From: Methylomonas sp. MK1
GTDB taxonomy: Bacteria > Pseudomonadota > Gammaproteobacteria > Methylococcales > Methylomonadaceae
Direction of reading: 5' to 3'
Assembly (NCBI RefSeq): GCF_000365425.1
Contig: NZ_AQOV01000002.1
Span: forward strand, 496,001 to 560,000
DNA length: 64,000 nt
The notes beneath the pieces were generated by a model, which did no database searches, had not been told where the DNA came from, and saw nothing but the letters and a program-made list of their open reading frames with translations. This document shows, one piece after another, positions 28,437 through 36,706 of this stretch (positions are counted from its first letter, which is position 1; each line of letters starts with the position of its first letter). Position numbers and translations under genes: made by a program.

Positions 28437-29792
28437 ATGTTTGATAATTTATCCGATCGCCTCAGTGGCACGCTAAAAAAAATTAAAGGCCAAGGTCGTC
28501 TGACCGAGAGCAATATCCAGGACGCCATGCGCGAAGTCCGAATGGCTTTGCTGGAGGCCGATGTTGCTTTGCCGGTGGTGACCGATTTTATCGATCAAGT
28601 TACTCAGCGCGCGTTGGGTCAGGAAGTTCAAACCAGTTTGACTCCCGGGCAGGCACTGATCAAGGTGGTGCAGTCTGAATTAGTCAAAGTGATGGGCTCG
28701 GCGAACGAAGAGCTGAACTTGCGTACCAATCCGCCGGCAATTGTATTGATGGCGGGCTTGCAAGGTGCCGGTAAAACCACTACGGTGGCAAAATTAGGCC
28801 GCCATCTGAAAGAAAAGAAAAAGAAAAAAGTTGGAGTGGTTAGCGTTGACGTTTATCGTCCTGCGGCGATCAAGCAGTTAGAGACATTAGCCGCTGATGT
28901 TGGCTTGAAGTTCTTCGAAAGCGATGCCAGCGAAAATCCGGTCGACATTGTTAATAGAGCTATAGATGCGGCAAAGCGTCAATTTTTAGACGTGGTTATC
29001 GTCGATACTGCCGGTCGTTTACATGTCGATGACGAGATGATGGCTGAGATCAAGGCTTTGCATGCCGCGATCAAGCCGATTGAGACCTTGTTCGTGGTTG
29101 ATAGCATGACAGGCCAAGATGCTGCTAATACCGCTAAAGCTTTTCACGATGCCTTGCCTTTGACTGGTGTAATTCTGACCAAGGCCGACGGCGATGCGCG
29201 TGGCGGTGCGGCGCTTTCCATCAGGCATATTACCGGCAAACCTATCAAGTTTATCGGTGTCGGCGAAAAAACCGATGCTTTGGAGCCTTTCTATCCTGAT
29301 CGTCTTGCCTCCCGCATTTTGGGCATGGGCGATATGTTGTCGCTGATCGAGAATATCGAGCAAAATGTCGACAAGAAAAAGGCCGAGCAATTAGCCAAAA
29401 AGCTGCAAAAAGGCAAAAGCTTCGATTTGAACGATCTGAAGGAGCAGCTTGAACAAATGCAGAATATGGGCGGGCTTGGCGCGATGATGGATAAGCTGCC
29501 GGGTATGGGCGGAGTGCCCAAAGATATTAAGGATAAAGTCAACGACAAAGATCTGGCGCATCAGATTGCCGTAATCAACTCAATGACTAAGCAAGAGCGG
29601 CGTTTTCCCGATCTGATTAAAGGCGGTCGGAAGCAGCGTATCGCCGATGGTTGCGGCTTGGACTTGCAGGCTGTAAATCGTGTGCTGAAGCAGCATCAAA
29701 TGATGGAAAAGATGATGAAAAAATTCAGCAAGGGCAATATTGCCAACATGATGCGCGGCTTGAAGAGCAATATGCGCGGCATGAGAATGTGA
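28437..29792 (+). CDS. ffh: Signal recognition particle protein Ffh
   Basis: 451 residues, a normal length. The N domain has the ALLEADVALPVV pattern. The GTPase domain shows the P-loop GLQGAGKTTTVAKLGRH (about residue 105), VDVYRPAAIKQL, DTAGRLHVD and TKADGDARGG. The last ~130 residues are the methionine-rich M domain (QMQNMGGLGAMMDKLPGMGG, KMMKKF) that binds 4.5S RNA and signal peptides. With FtsY it delivers inner-membrane proteins to the Sec machinery. The 4.5S RNA gene is not in this window. Followed 88 bases later by the rpsP operon. Confidence 0.97.
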   Translation: MFDNLSDRLSGTLKKIKGQGRLTESNIQDAMREVRMALLEADVALPVVTDFIDQVTQRALGQEVQTSLTPGQALIKVVQSELVKVMGSANEELNLRTNPPAIVLMAGLQGAGKTTTVAKLGRHLKEKKKKKVGVVSVDVYRPAAIKQLETLAADVGLKFFESDASENPVDIVNRAIDAAKRQFLDVVIVDTAGRLHVDDEMMAEIKALHAAIKPIETLFVVDSMTGQDAANTAKAFHDALPLTGVILTKADGDARGGAALSIRHITGKPIKFIGVGEKTDALEPFYPDRLASRILGMGDMLSLIENIEQNVDKKKAEQLAKKLQKGKSFDLNDLKEQLEQMQNMGGLGAMMDKLPGMGGVPKDIKDKVNDKDLAHQIAVINSMTKQERRFPDLIKGGRKQRIADGCGLDLQAVNRVLKQHQMMEKMMKKFSKGNIANMMRGLKSNMRGMRM

Positions 29793-29808
29793 TTGTCGTA
29801 ATTTGTCC

Positions 29809-29836
29809 TTCACTTATTGTGAAAATCGCGTAGAAT
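29809..29836 (+). promoter_or_regulatory. Putative sigma-70 promoter of the rpsP operon
   Basis: TTCACT (29809-29814), 16 bases, then TAGAAT (29831-29836), 45 bases before the rpsP ATG. The -10 box differs from consensus at one position, while the -35 box matches only 4 of 6. Position between ffh and rpsP is sensible, but only mapping of the transcript start would prove it. Confidence 0.45.
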
Positions 29837-29880
29837 AGTTTGATTAAGTTTTTTGATTCAATGTTATTTAAGGTATCCAA

Positions 29881-30132
29881 ATGGTAAGCATTCGTTTGTC
29901 CAGAGGCGGCGCTAAGAATCGTCCTTTCTATCACGTTGTTGTTACCGACAGCAGAAGCAGTCGAGATGGTCGTTACATTGAGCGCATAGGTTTTTTCAAT
30001 CCTTTAGCCCGCGGTGGTGAGCAAAGATTGGTATTGGATAGCGAACGCGTCCAATACTGGAAATCCAATGGCGCGCAACCTACTGATCGCGTCGCTAGAT
30101 TGATCAAAGACGCCGATAAAGCAGCCGCTTAA
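29881..30132 (+). CDS. rpsP: 30S ribosomal protein S16
   Basis: 83 residues. The start [20 protein letters not shown] and the middle [16 protein letters not shown] segment (here [13 protein letters not shown]) are diagnostic of bacterial S16, an early-assembling protein of the 30S body. It opens the standard rpsP-rimM-trmD-rplS operon, all four genes being present here in the usual order with short gaps. Length is normal. Confidence 0.97.
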   Translation: MVSIRLSRGGAKNRPFYHVVVTDSRSSRDGRYIERIGFFNPLARGGEQRLVLDSERVQYWKSNGAQPTDRVARLIKDADKAAA

Positions 30133-30158
30133 TTTTAGTTTTGCCAGCAGGGGAATTT

Positions 30159-30650
30159 TTGAACGTCGGTCAAGTGTCCGGCGTTTTTGGTGTAAAAGGA
30201 TGGGTAAAAGTCTATTCTTTCACTGATCCCCGCGAAAATATATTGCAGTATTCGCCGTGGATTCTCCAAAAGAATAGCCAAATCCAAGAAGTTAAATTGC
30301 TTGGTGGCAGGCGGCAAGGCAGCTTAGTTGTCGCAGAATTGCAAGGCATTAACGATAGAGATCTTGCCGCTGAGTTGATGGGGGCTGATATTCTGATACG
30401 CAAGCAACAACTACCCAAAGCCAGCGATGGCGAATATTATTGGGCCGATCTGATTGGACTGGAAGTACGCAATCAAGAAGGTTGCAAATTAGGCAAGGTT
30501 GATCATTTGTTAGAAACTGGCGCTAATGATGTGTTGGTAGTAGTTGATGGCGACGTAGAGCGCCTGATTCCGTTTTTGCAGCAGAGTACTATTTTAAAAA
30601 TTGATCTTGACGATGGTCTGATTATCGTCGATTGGGATCCTGACTTTTAA
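30159..30650 (+). CDS. rimM: Ribosome maturation factor RimM
   Basis: 163 residues from a TTG at 30159, which has CAGGGGA about 5 bases before it. A TTG at 30141 would add six residues but has no ribosome binding site. The N-terminal [20 protein letters not shown] is the RimM pattern, followed by [16 protein letters not shown] of the PRC-barrel domain and the conserved IVDWDPDF end. RimM binds S19 and helps the 30S head mature. It lies between rpsP and trmD, as is almost universal in the class. The use of TTG is uncommon and may hold its level below that of S16 and L19. Confidence 0.93.
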   Translation: MNVGQVSGVFGVKGWVKVYSFTDPRENILQYSPWILQKNSQIQEVKLLGGRRQGSLVVAELQGINDRDLAAELMGADILIRKQQLPKASDGEYYWADLIGLEVRNQEGCKLGKVDHLLETGANDVLVVVDGDVERLIPFLQQSTILKIDLDDGLIIVDWDPDF

Positions 30651-30660
30651 CTCTCAAGGC

Positions 30661-31401
30661 ATGCGTTTCGATGTTATCAGTCTCTTTCCTGATATGGTAT
30701 CGGATGCCGCTGGTTACGGGGTAACTGGTAGAGCAATTGAGCGAGGCTTGGTTGATTTGTCCGTTTGGAATCCTCGTGATTACACGCACGATAAACACCG
30801 GACAGTGGATGATAGACCTTATGGCGGCGGGCCGGGCATGGTAATGAAATGCCAACCTTTGCTCGACGCGGTAGATGCAGCCAAACAGCATAATGCCTTG
30901 GCTAATAGCAAAGTGATTTGCTTGAGTCCGCAGGGGCGTTTGCTTAATCAGGAGTTGTTGTTGGATGCGAGTTGCTATGACCAATTGATCCTCGTATCCG
31001 GTCGCTATGAAGGTATAGACGAGCGTTTTATCCAGCATGCTTGCGACGAAGAATGGTCGCTGGGGGATTACGTCATCAGTGGTGGCGAGCTGGCAGCCTT
31101 GATAGTAATCGATGCAGTTACCAGGCTAATTCCTGGCGTACTTGGCGACGAAGAATCTGCTAAACAAGATTCGCATTTTGATGGGTTGTTGGATTGTCCG
31201 CATTATACGCGGCCCGAGCATAGTGATATTGGCGACGTCCCGGATGTACTGCTCGGCGGAAATCATGCCGACATCAAACGATGGCGTATGAAACAGGCGT
31301 TGGGACGGACTTGGTCGAGGCGCCCGGATATGCTTGGAAAAGTAACATTAAGCGCAGAGCAGGATGCTTTGTTGAAAGAATTTAGAACTGAAGTTGTTTA
31401 A
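30661..31401 (+). CDS. trmD: tRNA (guanine-N1-)-methyltransferase TrmD
   Basis: 246 residues. The start [12 protein letters not shown], the knot segments [23 protein letters not shown] and [13 protein letters not shown], and the late [18 protein letters not shown] segment all mark TrmD. The enzyme methylates N1 of G37 in tRNAs that read CNN codons and so prevents +1 frameshifting. It begins 10 bases after rimM. Length is slightly short but complete, and no motif is missing. Confidence 0.97.
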   Translation: MRFDVISLFPDMVSDAAGYGVTGRAIERGLVDLSVWNPRDYTHDKHRTVDDRPYGGGPGMVMKCQPLLDAVDAAKQHNALANSKVICLSPQGRLLNQELLLDASCYDQLILVSGRYEGIDERFIQHACDEEWSLGDYVISGGELAALIVIDAVTRLIPGVLGDEESAKQDSHFDGLLDCPHYTRPEHSDIGDVPDVLLGGNHADIKRWRMKQALGRTWSRRPDMLGKVTLSAEQDALLKEFRTEVV

Positions 31402-31413
31402 TAGGGTGTGGTT

Positions 31414-31761
31414 ATGAGTAAAATTATTGAAGAATTGGAAGCTGAACAGCTGAAAAAAGATGTACCGGAATTCGGACCTGGCGACACTGTCGTGGTGCAA
31501 GTTAGAGTAACTGAAGGCACGCGGGAAAGATTACAGGCTTTTGAAGGCATCGTGATTGCTAAACGTAATCGCGGTTTGAATTCAGCATTTACCGTCAGAA
31601 AAATTTCGCATGGCGTGGGTGTTGAGCGTGTTTTCCAAACCCACAGTCCATCGGTTGGCAGTATTGAAGTGAAACGTCGCGGTGACGTTCGTCGCGCTAA
31701 ACTTTATTATCTGCGCGACTTGGCTGGTAAAGCCGCACGTATCAAAGAGAAACTTTCTTAA
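31414..31761 (+). CDS. rplS: 50S ribosomal protein L19
   Basis: 115 residues from the ATG at 31414; a GTG at 31408 is in frame, but L19 proteins begin like [12 protein letters not shown]. The stretches [29 protein letters not shown] and [16 protein letters not shown] are the L19 signature. L19 sits at the 30S-50S interface. It ends the rpsP operon and is followed 42 bases later by a strong terminator. Confidence 0.97.
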   Translation: MSKIIEELEAEQLKKDVPEFGPGDTVVVQVRVTEGTRERLQAFEGIVIAKRNRGLNSAFTVRKISHGVGVERVFQTHSPSVGSIEVKRRGDVRRAKLYYLRDLAGKAARIKEKLS

Positions 31762-31803
31762 TACGTTGCAATCTGGTTCGTTTATAGCGAATCAGTTAAT
31801 CAG

Positions 31804-31835
31804 AAAAGGCGGCCTGCTTAGCTGCCTTTTTTTTT
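31804..31835 (+). terminator. Rho-independent terminator of the rpsP operon
   Basis: AAAAGGCGGC (31804-31813) pairs with GCTGCCTTTT (31821-31830), ten pairs with one G-T, over a 7-base loop. It runs straight into a nine-T stretch ending at 31835. Stem, loop and T run are all those of a classical intrinsic terminator. Confidence 0.92.
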
Positions 31836-31856
31836 GCCGATAGCAAGAGAGAAGTG

Positions 31857-32363
31857 ATGCCTTTACATATCGTTTGGCAAACTGTTGCGGATGGCGAAGA
31901 GTCCTTGCTCGCAGTGCCACTACTCGATGCGGAATTGAGATTAACCATGGTCGGTGAAATCATTACGGATGCCTCTTGGCATGTTGGTGGCGAGTTAACC
32001 AAGACTTTGTCATCGCAGGCTGCCCGCGTGCAAAGTTATCTGTTAAACCCGATGCAAACTGAGCTGCATGTCAACTTGCTAAGCCAGGGTAGCGCATACG
32101 CCAATGCCGTTTGGAGCGCGCTATTGGCCATTCCCGTCGGGCAAGCAGAAACATACTCGGGATTGGCTGAGAAGTTGGGCTCAGGACCTAGGGCAATAGC
32201 AGGAGCTTGCCGCAATAACCCTTATGCGGGGATTATCCCGTGTCATCGGGTGGTGGCAAAGCGTGGCATCGGCGGTTTTATGGGGCAGGCTGATGGCGAG
32301 TTTGTCGCGCTTAAACACCGTTTACTTGAGTACGAGCGTGGTTTGGGATTGGCCGGGGAATGA
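31857..32363 (+). CDS. ogt: Methylated-DNA--protein-cysteine methyltransferase
   Basis: 168 residues from the ATG at 31857 (a GTG one codon earlier is possible), with AGAGAG upstream. The active-site motif IIPCHRVV, with its acceptor cysteine, is intact near residue 126, and it is preceded by the helix-turn-helix/arginine-finger stretch GSGPRAIAGACRNNPY. The protein removes alkyl groups from O6 of guanine onto its own cysteine, and works once. No Ada transcription-factor domain is present, so this is the Ogt type. It overlaps xerD by four bases (ATGA). Confidence 0.92.
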   Translation: MPLHIVWQTVADGEESLLAVPLLDAELRLTMVGEIITDASWHVGGELTKTLSSQAARVQSYLLNPMQTELHVNLLSQGSAYANAVWSALLAIPVGQAETYSGLAEKLGSGPRAIAGACRNNPYAGIIPCHRVVAKRGIGGFMGQADGEFVALKHRLLEYERGLGLAGE

Positions 32364-33244
32364 ATTCGGCGCAGACCATAGAGTCTTTCTTAAACGCGTT
32401 ATGGCTGGAATTTGGATTAAGCGACAATACGCTATCGGCTTATGGCTGCGATCTCAAATTGTTTGCGAAGTGGCTGAAGGATAAGGATATAACGACTGTT
32501 GACGAAACGACGATCAAGCGCTTTTTGGCTAACCGACAGCAACAAGGTATAACCAGTCGTTCGTCGGCCAGAATAGTGTCCTGTTTGCGGCGCTTTTACG
32601 GTTATCTGCTGCGCGAAGGTAAGATTAATATCGATCCTACTCAATTGATAGATGCGCCACAGCTTGGTCGCACGTTGCCGGATTCGTTGTCGGAAGCCGA
32701 CGTCGAGTTATTGTTAAACGCTCCGGAAATTACCGATAAGTTGGGTTTCAGGGATAGAACCATGCTCGAAATGCTTTACGCCACCGGGCTGCGGGTTTCA
32801 GAATTAGTCGAACTTAAGTTCGGTCAAATCAATTTCCGGCAAGGTTGTCTGCGTATCGTCGGCAAAGGTGACAAAGAACGCCTGGTGCCGGTTGGCGAAG
32901 AAGCCATGGATTGGACCGAGCGCTATTTGTCTACTGCCAGACAAGCAATTCTGGGAAATAGACAAAGCGACTATCTGTTTGTTACCAACCGGGGCACATC
33001 TATGACCAGACAGGCTTTTTGGCATATTATCAAGCGCTATGCCGCGCTGGCCGGTATCGATAAACATCTGTCGCCGCATACACTGCGCCATGCGTTCGCC
33101 ACGCATTTGTTGAATCATGGTGCTGACCTTCGAGTCGTACAACTATTGCTTGGTCATTCGGATTTATCCACTACCCAAATTTATACGCATATTGCCCAAC
33201 AGCGTTTGAAAGCGTTACATACCCAACATCATCCAAGAGGCTAA
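32360..33244 (+). CDS. xerD: Site-specific tyrosine recombinase XerD
   Basis: 294 residues, close to the normal 298. The N-terminal SAM-like core-binding domain (IESFLNALWLEFGLSDNTL) is followed by the catalytic domain with R145 in ATGLRVSELVELK, HTLRHAFATHLLNHGADLR and LLGHSDLSTTQIYTHI, whose tyrosine (Y275) is the nucleophile. With XerC it resolves chromosome dimers at dif. Because the sequence is a close match to housekeeping XerD and it sits in an ordinary gene row, it is not likely to be a mobile-element integrase. No dif-like site was looked for beyond this window. Confidence 0.9.
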   Translation: MNSAQTIESFLNALWLEFGLSDNTLSAYGCDLKLFAKWLKDKDITTVDETTIKRFLANRQQQGITSRSSARIVSCLRRFYGYLLREGKINIDPTQLIDAPQLGRTLPDSLSEADVELLLNAPEITDKLGFRDRTMLEMLYATGLRVSELVELKFGQINFRQGCLRIVGKGDKERLVPVGEEAMDWTERYLSTARQAILGNRQSDYLFVTNRGTSMTRQAFWHIIKRYAALAGIDKHLSPHTLRHAFATHLLNHGADLRVVQLLLGHSDLSTTQIYTHIAQQRLKALHTQHHPRG

Positions 33245-33246
33245 CT

Positions 33247-34020
33247 ATGACTGCATCGATTCATCCAACTGCTTTTATCGAAACCGGCGCCAGGCTTGGA
33301 GAAAATGTCAGCGTTGGGCCGTTTGCGGTGATAGAAGCGGGGGCTTTGATTGGCGCAAATAGTCAAATAGGCGCCCATGCCGTAGTGCATGCGCATGTCA
33401 AAATGGGCGACGGTAATGTGTTACATCCACACGCGGTATTGGGCGGATTACCGCAGGACTTGGGGTTTGATGCGCAAACCGAGTCGTGGCTGGAGATTGG
33501 CGACAATAACGTGTTTCGAGAAGGATTTACCGCGCATAGGGCTACAGTAGCTGGCAGCGCTACCAGGATCGGGTCAGGTTGCTATTTCATGAATAACAGC
33601 CACGTCGCCCATGATTGCTCGGTGGGCGATAAAACTATTTTTGCCAATAATGTGGCGATTGGCGGCCATGTAGAGGTTGGTCATAACGTGTTTATGGGCG
33701 GCGCGGTAGTTGTACATCAATTTTGCCGGATCGGCGCTTACGCCATCGTGCAAGGAACAACAGGGATTAACATGGATGTGATCCCGTTTATGCTGATAGG
33801 TGGCCGGCCCGCGAAGCATTATCGGCTCAACATCGTGGGATTAAGACGAGCCGGTATAGTGGGCGAGAATTACAAAGTACTTTCCGCCGCGTTCAGATTG
33901 TTGAAAAATAAAAAAAGCCTTGAAGAATTGCAATCTACCGAAGAGCTGCAATACTTACGGCGTTGGTTGGCAGTCGATTCCAAACGTGGATTGCACGGAT
34001 TTATCGATGTTACCAACTGA
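33247..34020 (+). CDS. lpxA: UDP-N-acetylglucosamine acyltransferase LpxA
   Basis: 257 residues, the usual length. A left-handed beta-helix of hexapeptide repeats begins SIHPTAFIETGARLGENVSV. The catalytic histidine is expected at H122 in SHVAHDCSVG, matching H125 of the E. coli enzyme. VVHQFCRIGAYAIVQG and the helical C-terminal NIVGLRRAGI also fit. LpxA attaches the first acyl chain of lipid A. The gene stands alone, 2 bases after xerD, not in the usual lpxD-fabZ-lpxA-lpxB cluster. It may be a second copy with a different chain-length preference, or the only lpxA, displaced. Confidence 0.88.
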   Translation: MTASIHPTAFIETGARLGENVSVGPFAVIEAGALIGANSQIGAHAVVHAHVKMGDGNVLHPHAVLGGLPQDLGFDAQTESWLEIGDNNVFREGFTAHRATVAGSATRIGSGCYFMNNSHVAHDCSVGDKTIFANNVAIGGHVEVGHNVFMGGAVVVHQFCRIGAYAIVQGTTGINMDVIPFMLIGGRPAKHYRLNIVGLRRAGIVGENYKVLSAAFRLLKNKKSLEELQSTEELQYLRRWLAVDSKRGLHGFIDVTN

Positions 34021-34115
34021 ATAGAATAGTCAGGGGCAATGCCGTAGGAATTTAACCAATTAGTTCCGGAAGCTATAGTTGCAAGCCAGTCCGCTAACAG
34101 ACAGCAAGATTTATC

Positions 34116-34538
34116 ATGAAAATACAAGTAATCGATAACATCGGTCAAATCCAGCCACTGATGCTGATGGCGGAAGCGGATGTTGCTTTCTATTCAGATG
34201 AGATTCAGGCCCTTAATGCTGCCGAACAGCTCCAACCCAACATCATTTTGCTGAATTTTGCATTGCGCGGTAGCAAAACGCCCGACTATACCAACTTGTT
34301 ATTAGCGGCCAGTCCGACCAGTAATATCGTGATCATCGGCGATGACTTACATGAAGAGCAAATTCTGCACTGCGTGCTGGCCGGTGCCAAGGGCTATCAA
34401 AACAGTCTGTCATTGGCGGCCTATATCAATAGAATGATCCATGCAGTCGCCGCGGGCGAGGCTTGGTTGAGCCGTAAGATCGTCGCTTACCTTCTGGACG
34501 CCATTCACCGGAATTATTCGGTTCAAGCAATTAGCTAA
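34116..34538 (+). CDS. Receiver-like protein lacking the phospho-Asp and output domain
   Basis: 140 residues. The fold pattern follows a NarL-type response regulator receiver: IILLNFALRG sits where the phosphorylated aspartate normally ends strand 3 (usual pattern ILLD), but asparagine replaces it. The later TSNIVIIGDDLH and LAGAKGYQNSL match strands 4 and 5, including the conserved lysine. The linker GEAWLSRKIV that normally leads into a LuxR-type DNA-binding domain is present, but the protein stops about 23 residues later and that domain is missing. Its last four bases overlap the 3' end of the TonB receptor gene. It is either a degenerate remnant or a pseudo-receiver with a phosphorylation-independent job. 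Confidence 0.6.
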   Translation: MKIQVIDNIGQIQPLMLMAEADVAFYSDEIQALNAAEQLQPNIILLNFALRGSKTPDYTNLLLAASPTSNIVIIGDDLHEEQILHCVLAGAKGYQNSLSLAAYINRMIHAVAAGEAWLSRKIVAYLLDAIHRNYSVQAIS

Positions 34539-36706
34539 AAGTGCAAACCCGCTTCGAAATAAAAAGTTTGTCCGGCGATGGGCAAATTGTAAGGATAGCT
34601 GGATGTAGCCGGTTCCTTTCCGCGGCTATCGAATAGGTTCCGAGCCGATGCAGTTAGATCCAGATAGCCCATCAGTTTTTTAGCATTTAAAGTTAAATCG
34701 ACCGTTTCATAATCTTTCAAAACGCGCGTATCTCCTGGGCTGCTAAGGCGGTGACCTATCCAGTTGATTTGCGTTTGAAGCTGCCATTTTGGCGCAAAAT
34801 TCCAAGCGAGTGCGGTGTAAACATGATGTTCGGGGACATTGCTAACCCGGGTATGAGTCGCTTCGTTGCGGGCAAATTGCCACGCATAGTTACCGCGTAG
34901 ATTCCAATCTGAGTGAAACTTCCAATCCCATTCAAACTCGCTGCCGTAGCCGTCTTGACCTGACGTGTTACGCTCGGTCAGGGTGCCTGCGCCGGAAATC
35001 GGGCCGCTAATCAAATCGCGGATCTCATAATGGTACAAATTCAACGCGGTTCTCAGATTCTTCGTCGGACGATAATCGAATGCCAGTTCGGTAGTTGAGA
35101 TGGTTTCCGGGCTCAAAGCCGGATTGCCAAGGAAAAGTGGGCTATTTTGCTGATACTGCTCTAAAAAGCTTGGCGCTCTATAAGCCTGACCATAGAGCAA
35201 TTTAGTAGTCAATTCAGAATTGATGTTCCAGACCAGTGCGGCGCGGGGGTTCAATGTGCCGCCAAAGTCGGAATAGTGGTCAAAGCGCAAACCGGTGGTC
35301 AGGTGCCAGTCTTCGGCAAATTGCCATTCGTCTTGTATCGCCGCGGACCAGATGTCGCGATGATGGTCGTCGATAAATGTAAGAGGGGTCCCGGTTAAGT
35401 CTTGTAAGCCGCCGGCAAGGTTGATGGCGGGAAATGCAGATAGCCCGGCGCCGTTGATAACGCCTACGCCATAATTGCGCGCTTCCTGAGTGTTCATTTC
35501 CTCATAGCGGAAACCGGCGATCATGCGGATCAAATGATCGGAGAAACCTTTGTAAATACTAGTGAACTCAAAACTGGGTACGGTATTTTTAAAACCGGCT
35601 ACGAAACGTAGGCCCTCTGGAAATAGAATTAAGCCTCTAGTCGACGCCAGCTGGTCGGTGACGTTGCCGTCCGCGCCAGTTGGTAAAACCGATCCAGCCG
35701 GAAAACCGTATATATTGGCCGAGACATCGGTATGTAAAAAGCTGGCGTGAGCTTGCAATTCCCAGTTTTCCATGTCGTCCTCGGTCGAGTAACGCACATC
35801 CGCCAAGTAATTGCTGCCATTGCCCTTGCCTTTGTTATCCAGGGCACCATAGGCGCCGGAGCGAAAGCCGTAATCTGATTCGTTAAAGGCCCAAAAGCCC
35901 AAATCCCAATGCTTGCGCTGTAAATTGAGATGGCCGTTCCAGCGTTCGTTTTGGGTTTGCATGGGGCCGGGAGCTAGCGATATATTCGTACCCAATACTT
36001 GGTCGACTTGGGTTTGCGCGTCGGCAGCGATGACCCGATCCGGATCGACACCGTTATGGCTATATTGCAGGCTGCCTGCTACATCCCAGCCTTGCCATTT
36101 GCCACCGTATTGGCCCCAAGTGCTTTTAGTATCGGCGTTACCGCCGCGTGCGCCGACCGTGACGCCATCAATATCCGCTGCCTTTTTGGTGACGATATTA
36201 ATCACACCCGCGAAGGCGTCCGCGCCGTAAAGCGCCGACCCCGGCCCTCGGATCACCTCGACGCGTTGAATATTTTCGACGGGAATAATCATCCCAGCCA
36301 TATGCGTGCCCTGATAAGGCACGGAGAAACGCGTGCCGTTAAGCATGAGCAATACTTCGGCATTGGTTTCGTTGCGCATGCCGCGCATCGTGTAACTATA
36401 ATCGTTAGTGACCGGTTGGATCGTAACATGCATGCCAGGTACGGTTTCCAGCACCTCGTGCAGATCGGTAGCACCCATCGTGGCAATTTGCTCGGCGGTG
36501 ATAACGGTGGTCACTGCTGCCGATTGCGACACCGATTTGGCGGTGCCCGAGGCAATGCTCACTGAAATATTGGCTAACTCCGCAGGCGATAAATCCAGCA
36601 GTTCATTTACAGTTTGTTCTGCATGGGCCTGCTGACCGACGAGACTAAGGACTAGAGAGTGTTTGAAAAGCTGCTTCTTGACTGTTTTCAGCATAGGATT
36701 TCTCAT
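34535..36706 (-). CDS. TonB-dependent outer-membrane receptor
   Basis: 723 residues. A signal peptide ends near LSLVGQQAHAEQ. The plug domain has the typical VTTVITAEQIATMGATDLHE, then ALYGADAFAGVINIVTKK, and the beta-barrel ends with the aromatic residues FYFEAGLHF. A TonB box is not certain. Its ATG at 36706 overlaps the stop of the GGDEF-EAL gene (ATGA), so it is the third gene of a coupled yfiR / cyclase / receptor unit. The ligand is unknown; family similarity is to colicin I/siderophore receptors. The gene order suggests uptake of its ligand is linked to c-di-GMP signalling. Confidence 0.88.
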   Translation of the reverse strand: MRNPMLKTVKKQLFKHSLVLSLVGQQAHAEQTVNELLDLSPAELANISVSIASGTAKSVSQSAAVTTVITAEQIATMGATDLHEVLETVPGMHVTIQPVTNDYSYTMRGMRNETNAEVLLMLNGTRFSVPYQGTHMAGMIIPVENIQRVEVIRGPGSALYGADAFAGVINIVTKKAADIDGVTVGARGGNADTKSTWGQYGGKWQGWDVAGSLQYSHNGVDPDRVIAADAQTQVDQVLGTNISLAPGPMQTQNERWNGHLNLQRKHWDLGFWAFNESDYGFRSGAYGALDNKGKGNGSNYLADVRYSTEDDMENWELQAHASFLHTDVSANIYGFPAGSVLPTGADGNVTDQLASTRGLILFPEGLRFVAGFKNTVPSFEFTSIYKGFSDHLIRMIAGFRYEEMNTQEARNYGVGVINGAGLSAFPAINLAGGLQDLTGTPLTFIDDHHRDIWSAAIQDEWQFAEDWHLTTGLRFDHYSDFGGTLNPRAALVWNINSELTTKLLYGQAYRAPSFLEQYQQNSPLFLGNPALSPETISTTELAFDYRPTKNLRTALNLYHYEIRDLISGPISGAGTLTERNTSGQDGYGSEFEWDWKFHSDWNLRGNYAWQFARNEATHTRVSNVPEHHVYTALAWNFAPKWQLQTQINWIGHRLSSPGDTRVLKDYETVDLTLNAKKLMGYLDLTASARNLFDSRGKEPATSSYPYNLPIAGQTFYFEAGLHF

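Noticed and set aside
32360..33244. Integrase of a mobile element
   Set aside because: The protein fits housekeeping XerD in length and motifs, and it lies in an ordinary row with ogt and lpxA, without attachment sites or mobile genes.
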